This document shows, piece by piece, positions 6,220 to 7,802 of a stretch of DNA of 7,802 nucleotides; positions within the stretch are counted from its first letter, which is position 1, and every line of letters begins with the position of its first letter. Location: positions 1-7,802 of the forward strand of contig JAGMCC010000054.1 in the NCBI GenBank assembly GCA_023129355.1. The letters are read 5' to 3'. Below the pieces are notes generated by a model. The model did not search any database. It had not been told where the DNA came from and saw only the letters and a list, made by a program, of their open reading frames with translations. A program made the position numbers and the translations under genes. This DNA comes from Dehalococcoidia bacterium. GTDB taxonomy: Bacteria > Chloroflexota > Dehalococcoidia > E44-bin15.

Positions 6220-6870
6220 CTAGCTTCGGTAATCTAAAACCACCACCTGGGTCTCCTCAGACAAGCCCGCCTTGGTTATGGACAGCCTAGGCTGAGCTGA
6301 TAAGGCAGCCTTTATCCCCATTTCCCTGAGGAACCGGTCCACCGGCGCCAACTGGAAGCGCAGCGCCTCAGTTTGAAAATGCATGGGGATGACAATCCTG
6401 GGCTGAAGCAGCCTCACTGTCTCTGCAGCGGTGGCGGCGTCAATGGTGGAGAACCCGCCAACGGGCACCAGCAGCACCTCCACGCTAGCTATCTCCGCCA
6501 CTTGCTCCGTGGAGAGGGGATGCCCCAGGTCGCCGAGATGGCACAGCGTCATATCCTCCATCTCGATGAGGTAGATGGTGTTCCTCCCTCGCTCCCTCCC
6601 CTCCTCAGCATCGTGGAAGGTGCCGATCCCGGTGATAAAAACGCCAGAGATCTCGTATTCACCGGGGCCACGAACAATCCTCGGCTCACCACCAACACCC
6701 AAGGTGAAGCCATGCCCGGGATGGGGGTGACTGGAGGTGACGATATTTGCCCTGGGCTTTCCCAGCGAGTAGCCAATACTCTCGTCATAGGGGTCGGCAA
6801 GCAGGGTGGCCTCCTTCCCCTTAACCATGAAGCAAGAATGACCCAGCCAGGTTATCTCGATTACCCTCAC
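6220..6870 (-). CDS. Metallo-beta-lactamase-fold protein (UlaG/UPF0173-like) with altered metal motif
   Basis: A 216-residue cytoplasmic protein without a signal peptide. It starts at GTG (complement of 6868-6870), with an in-frame stop 8 codons upstream and no earlier start; GAGGGG abuts the GTG, an unusually short spacing for a ribosome site. The fold is shown by ITWLGHSCF (residues 6-14), LADP (24-27), the metal-loop region SHPHPGH (47-53), HLGDLGH (111-117) and IPMHF (161-165). These follow the order of the small metallo-beta-lactamase family that includes UlaG-type lactonases and UPF0173 hydrolases. In that family the loop reads HxHxDH. Here it is H48-P-H50-P-G52-H53, so the Asp ligand is replaced by Gly (codon GGG, complement of 6715-6717). 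H111, D114, H117 and H164 remain as possible ligands. The substrate is unknown. It is convergent with the surface-protein gene and about 200 bases downstream of bioY on the same strand, with repeats between, so shared transcription is uncertain. Confidence 0.85.
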   Translation of the reverse strand: MRVIEITWLGHSCFMVKGKEATLLADPYDESIGYSLGKPRANIVTSSHPHPGHGFTLGVGGEPRIVRGPGEYEISGVFITGIGTFHDAEEGRERGRNTIYLIEMEDMTLCHLGDLGHPLSTEQVAEIASVEVLLVPVGGFSTIDAATAAETVRLLQPRIVIPMHFQTEALRFQLAPVDRFLREMGIKAALSAQPRLSITKAGLSEETQVVVLDYRS

Positions 6871-6910
6871 CCCCTCTATCTGGGAGGATGTTTACAGAGC
6901 GACGGCGAAT

Positions 6911-6960
6911 AGATTGCTTCGGCGAGTTCCCCACTTCGTTCGGAACAAGCCTCGCAATGA
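6911..6960. repeat. REP-like inverted repeat (ATTGC...GCAAT type)
   Basis: ATTGC (6913-6917) and GCAAT (6954-6958) bracket an inner stem of GTTCC (6926-6930) with GGAAC (6942-6946). The ends resemble a dispersed repeat of the AGATTGCTTC...CTCGCAATGAC kind that is common in intergenic DNA of many environmental bacteria. It carries no coding signal. Confidence 0.6.
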
Positions 6961-6974
6961 CATTTTATAGTATT

Positions 6975-7013
6975 CCCTCTCCCTTGAAGGGAGAGGGCTA
7001 GGGTGAGGGTGAA
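6975..7013. repeat. REP-like hairpin (CCCTCTCCCT stem)
   Basis: CCCTCTCCCT (6975-6984) pairs perfectly with AGGGAGAGGG (6988-6997) around TGA, followed by CTAGGGTGAGGGTGA, the usual flank of this widespread intergenic hairpin. There is no T-tract on either strand, so it does not look like a canonical terminator, although a 10-bp GC-rich stem could still stabilise mRNA ends. Confidence 0.65.
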
Positions 7014-7031
7014 CTTTCCCCCTCCCTCTAA

Positions 7032-7054
7032 CTCCCTCCCGCCAGGGGAGGGAG
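7032..7054. repeat. GC-rich hairpin just downstream of bioY
   Basis: CTCCCTCCC (7032-7040) pairs with GGGAGGGAG (7046-7054) around a 5-base loop. It begins 13 bases after the bioY stop in the direction of transcription. It belongs to the same purine/pyrimidine-rich style as the 6975 hairpin. The bases after it on the minus strand are TTAGAGGG, so it is a poor intrinsic terminator. Confidence 0.55.
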
Positions 7055-7067
7055 AATTTGTGAATGA

Positions 7068-7652
7068 CTACCTTCCAAACCGGTTCAGCAAAGCCCACCC
7101 CGAGGGCAAGGCCACTGCTGCTAGAACGACTTTGACCAAATCACCCGGGATAAAGGGGTAGAGACCGGTGGCGAGTACCGAGCTTTTAGAAGCGAAGTGA
7201 CCGAGCCAGATAGAGAGCCAAGAAAGGCCGAAGACATAGATTACACTGTTGCCGATAAGCATCGCCAGGGCCATGCTCCAGGTGCGGCGGTCCCATCCCC
7301 TCTCGGCGAGCAAGCCCACCACGAAGGCAGCTGGCACAAACCCTATGAGGTAGCCACCAGTGGGGCCTATGAGCACGGCGGGGCCTCCCATCCATCCGGC
7401 AAATATAGGCGCACCCATGGCTCCCAGCCCTAAATAGGTAAGCTGGCTCAGCGCGCCACGCTTGCTCCCCAGGAGTGCCCCGGCAAGCAGCACGGCAAAG
7501 GTCTGCCCGGTAATGGGGACCGGGCCAATGTAGAAGGCGATCTGGGCACTGAGCGCGGTGACGGCACCGAAACCAAAGATGAGAAGCAAATCGCGCGCCA
7601 GGGTTGCCCTGGGGAAGACCGCATCCATCATAGTAAGGGCTCTAACTTGCAT
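7068..7652 (-). CDS. bioY: BioY, biotin-binding S component of an ECF transporter
   Basis: A 194-residue integral membrane protein, the usual size for BioY, which captures biotin for import as the substrate-specific subunit of an energy-coupling-factor transporter. Recognisable family stretches are PVPITGQTFAVLLAGALLG (residues 44-62), GLGAMGAPIFAGWMGG (75-90), GPTGGYLIGF (96-105) and YPFIPGDLVK (165-174), spread over about six hydrophobic segments. The start is ATG (complement of 7650-7652), preceded by AAAGGAGG with about 5 bases of spacing. The energising subunits (EcfA, EcfA', EcfT) are not in the window, so BioY must share a module encoded elsewhere or work alone, as some BioY proteins do. 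An inverted repeat at 7703-7730, just upstream, is a candidate control site. Confidence 0.95.
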   Translation of the reverse strand: MQVRALTMMDAVFPRATLARDLLLIFGFGAVTALSAQIAFYIGPVPITGQTFAVLLAGALLGSKRGALSQLTYLGLGAMGAPIFAGWMGGPAVLIGPTGGYLIGFVPAAFVVGLLAERGWDRRTWSMALAMLIGNSVIYVFGLSWLSIWLGHFASKSSVLATGLYPFIPGDLVKVVLAAVALPSGWALLNRFGR

Positions 7653-7702
7653 TCACCCCTCCTTTCTTTTCCTATTTCGCTCAATAATTGACTAGAGAAA
7701 AT

Positions 7703-7730
7703 ATCGGGGTTTTTATAGAGTTGCCCCGAT
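7703..7730 (-). promoter_or_regulatory. Inverted repeat upstream of bioY, possible operator
   Basis: ATCGGGG (7703-7709) and CCCCGAT (7724-7730) form 7-base arms separated by 14 bases, 50 bases before the bioY start. On the minus strand the space between the arms holds TATAAA, which could be a -10 box, though no good -35 box was found. A dyad across a -10 box suits a repressor site. It does not match the BirA, BioR or BioQ operator sequences I know, and it could instead be an RNA hairpin. Confidence 0.4.
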
Positions 7731-7734
7731 TTCT

Positions 7735-7802
7735 AGTAGGGTGGGTGCTGCCCGAAGGGGCAAACCCACCACCACCCTTTTGGTGGGTTTCGCTCCGCTC
7801 CA
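7735..7802. repeat. REP/MITE-like GC-rich element, running off the window end
   Basis: GGTGGGT (7740-7746) can pair with ACCCACC (7764-7770) around an inner TGCCC/GGGGCA stem. The same ACCCACC can also pair with GGTGGGT at 7782-7788. The segment ends in TTTCGCTCCGCTCCA, typical of dispersed palindromic intergenic elements. The distal end is outside the window, so its full length and terminal repeats cannot be judged. Confidence 0.55.

Noticed and set aside
6373..6912. 179-residue + strand ORF overlapping the metallo-hydrolase gene
   Set aside because: It lies antisense to a gene with clear family motifs, and its translation shows no domain or compositional sign of a protein.
6892..7098. 68-residue minus-strand ORF in the repeat cluster
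   Set aside because: Its translation is produced by the REP-like hairpins (for example PHPSPLPSRERE), a common artefact of such repeats.
7731..7802. CRISPR array or tandem repeat at the window end
   Set aside because: The repeated GGTGGGT/ACCCACC units are inverted arms of hairpins, without regular spacing or unique spacers.

Overview
The window reads as a chromosomal segment of an uncultivated bacterium. The best guess is Chloroflexota, perhaps Dehalococcoidia-like. That assignment is an inference from overall style: large Asp-box/fibronectin-type surface proteins with one C-terminal membrane anchor, REP-like GC-rich hairpin repeats between genes, and a solitary BioY. No marker gene here settles the taxonomy.

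Layout. (1) Positions 2-2245, + strand: the 3' part of a gene for a large exported beta-propeller/fibronectin-like protein with a C-terminal membrane anchor, closed by a perfect palindromic terminator. (2) Positions 2300-2635: a REP-like fragment, then a 56-codon ORF that appears to be an internally deleted response regulator. Its start resembles a receiver domain and its end resembles the C-terminus of an HD-GYP c-di-GMP phosphodiesterase. (3) Positions 2631-3185: a long regulatory leader. It holds a near-consensus promoter, a class I cyclic-di-GMP (GEMM-I) riboswitch aptamer, an intrinsic terminator directly after it, a possible second promoter beyond the terminator, and a hairpin over a Shine-Dalgarno-like sequence. 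(4) Positions 3186-6143, + strand: a 985-residue paralogue of the first protein, with signal peptide, Asp boxes, two fibronectin-like domains and nearly the same membrane anchor. (5) A strong bidirectional terminator at 6163-6199 separates it from two minus-strand genes: a metallo-beta-lactamase-fold protein (6220-6870) whose HxHxDH motif has lost its Asp, and BioY, the biotin-binding subunit of an ECF transporter (7068-7652). REP-like hairpins lie between and beyond these two genes.

How it fits together. The central unit is a c-di-GMP-sensing RNA switch controlling a large cell-surface protein, which suggests that the sessile/motile signal sets surface architecture. The 3' arm of the terminator repeats, base for base, the 5' strand that closes the aptamer (GAGAAAGGC at 2737-2745 and 2852-2860). 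The terminator's 5' arm can therefore pair with either one. This predicts an OFF switch: ligand stabilises the aptamer, the terminator forms, and the surface protein is not made. The broken response regulator/HD-GYP gene just upstream suggests that a c-di-GMP-degrading gene once sat next to this switch.
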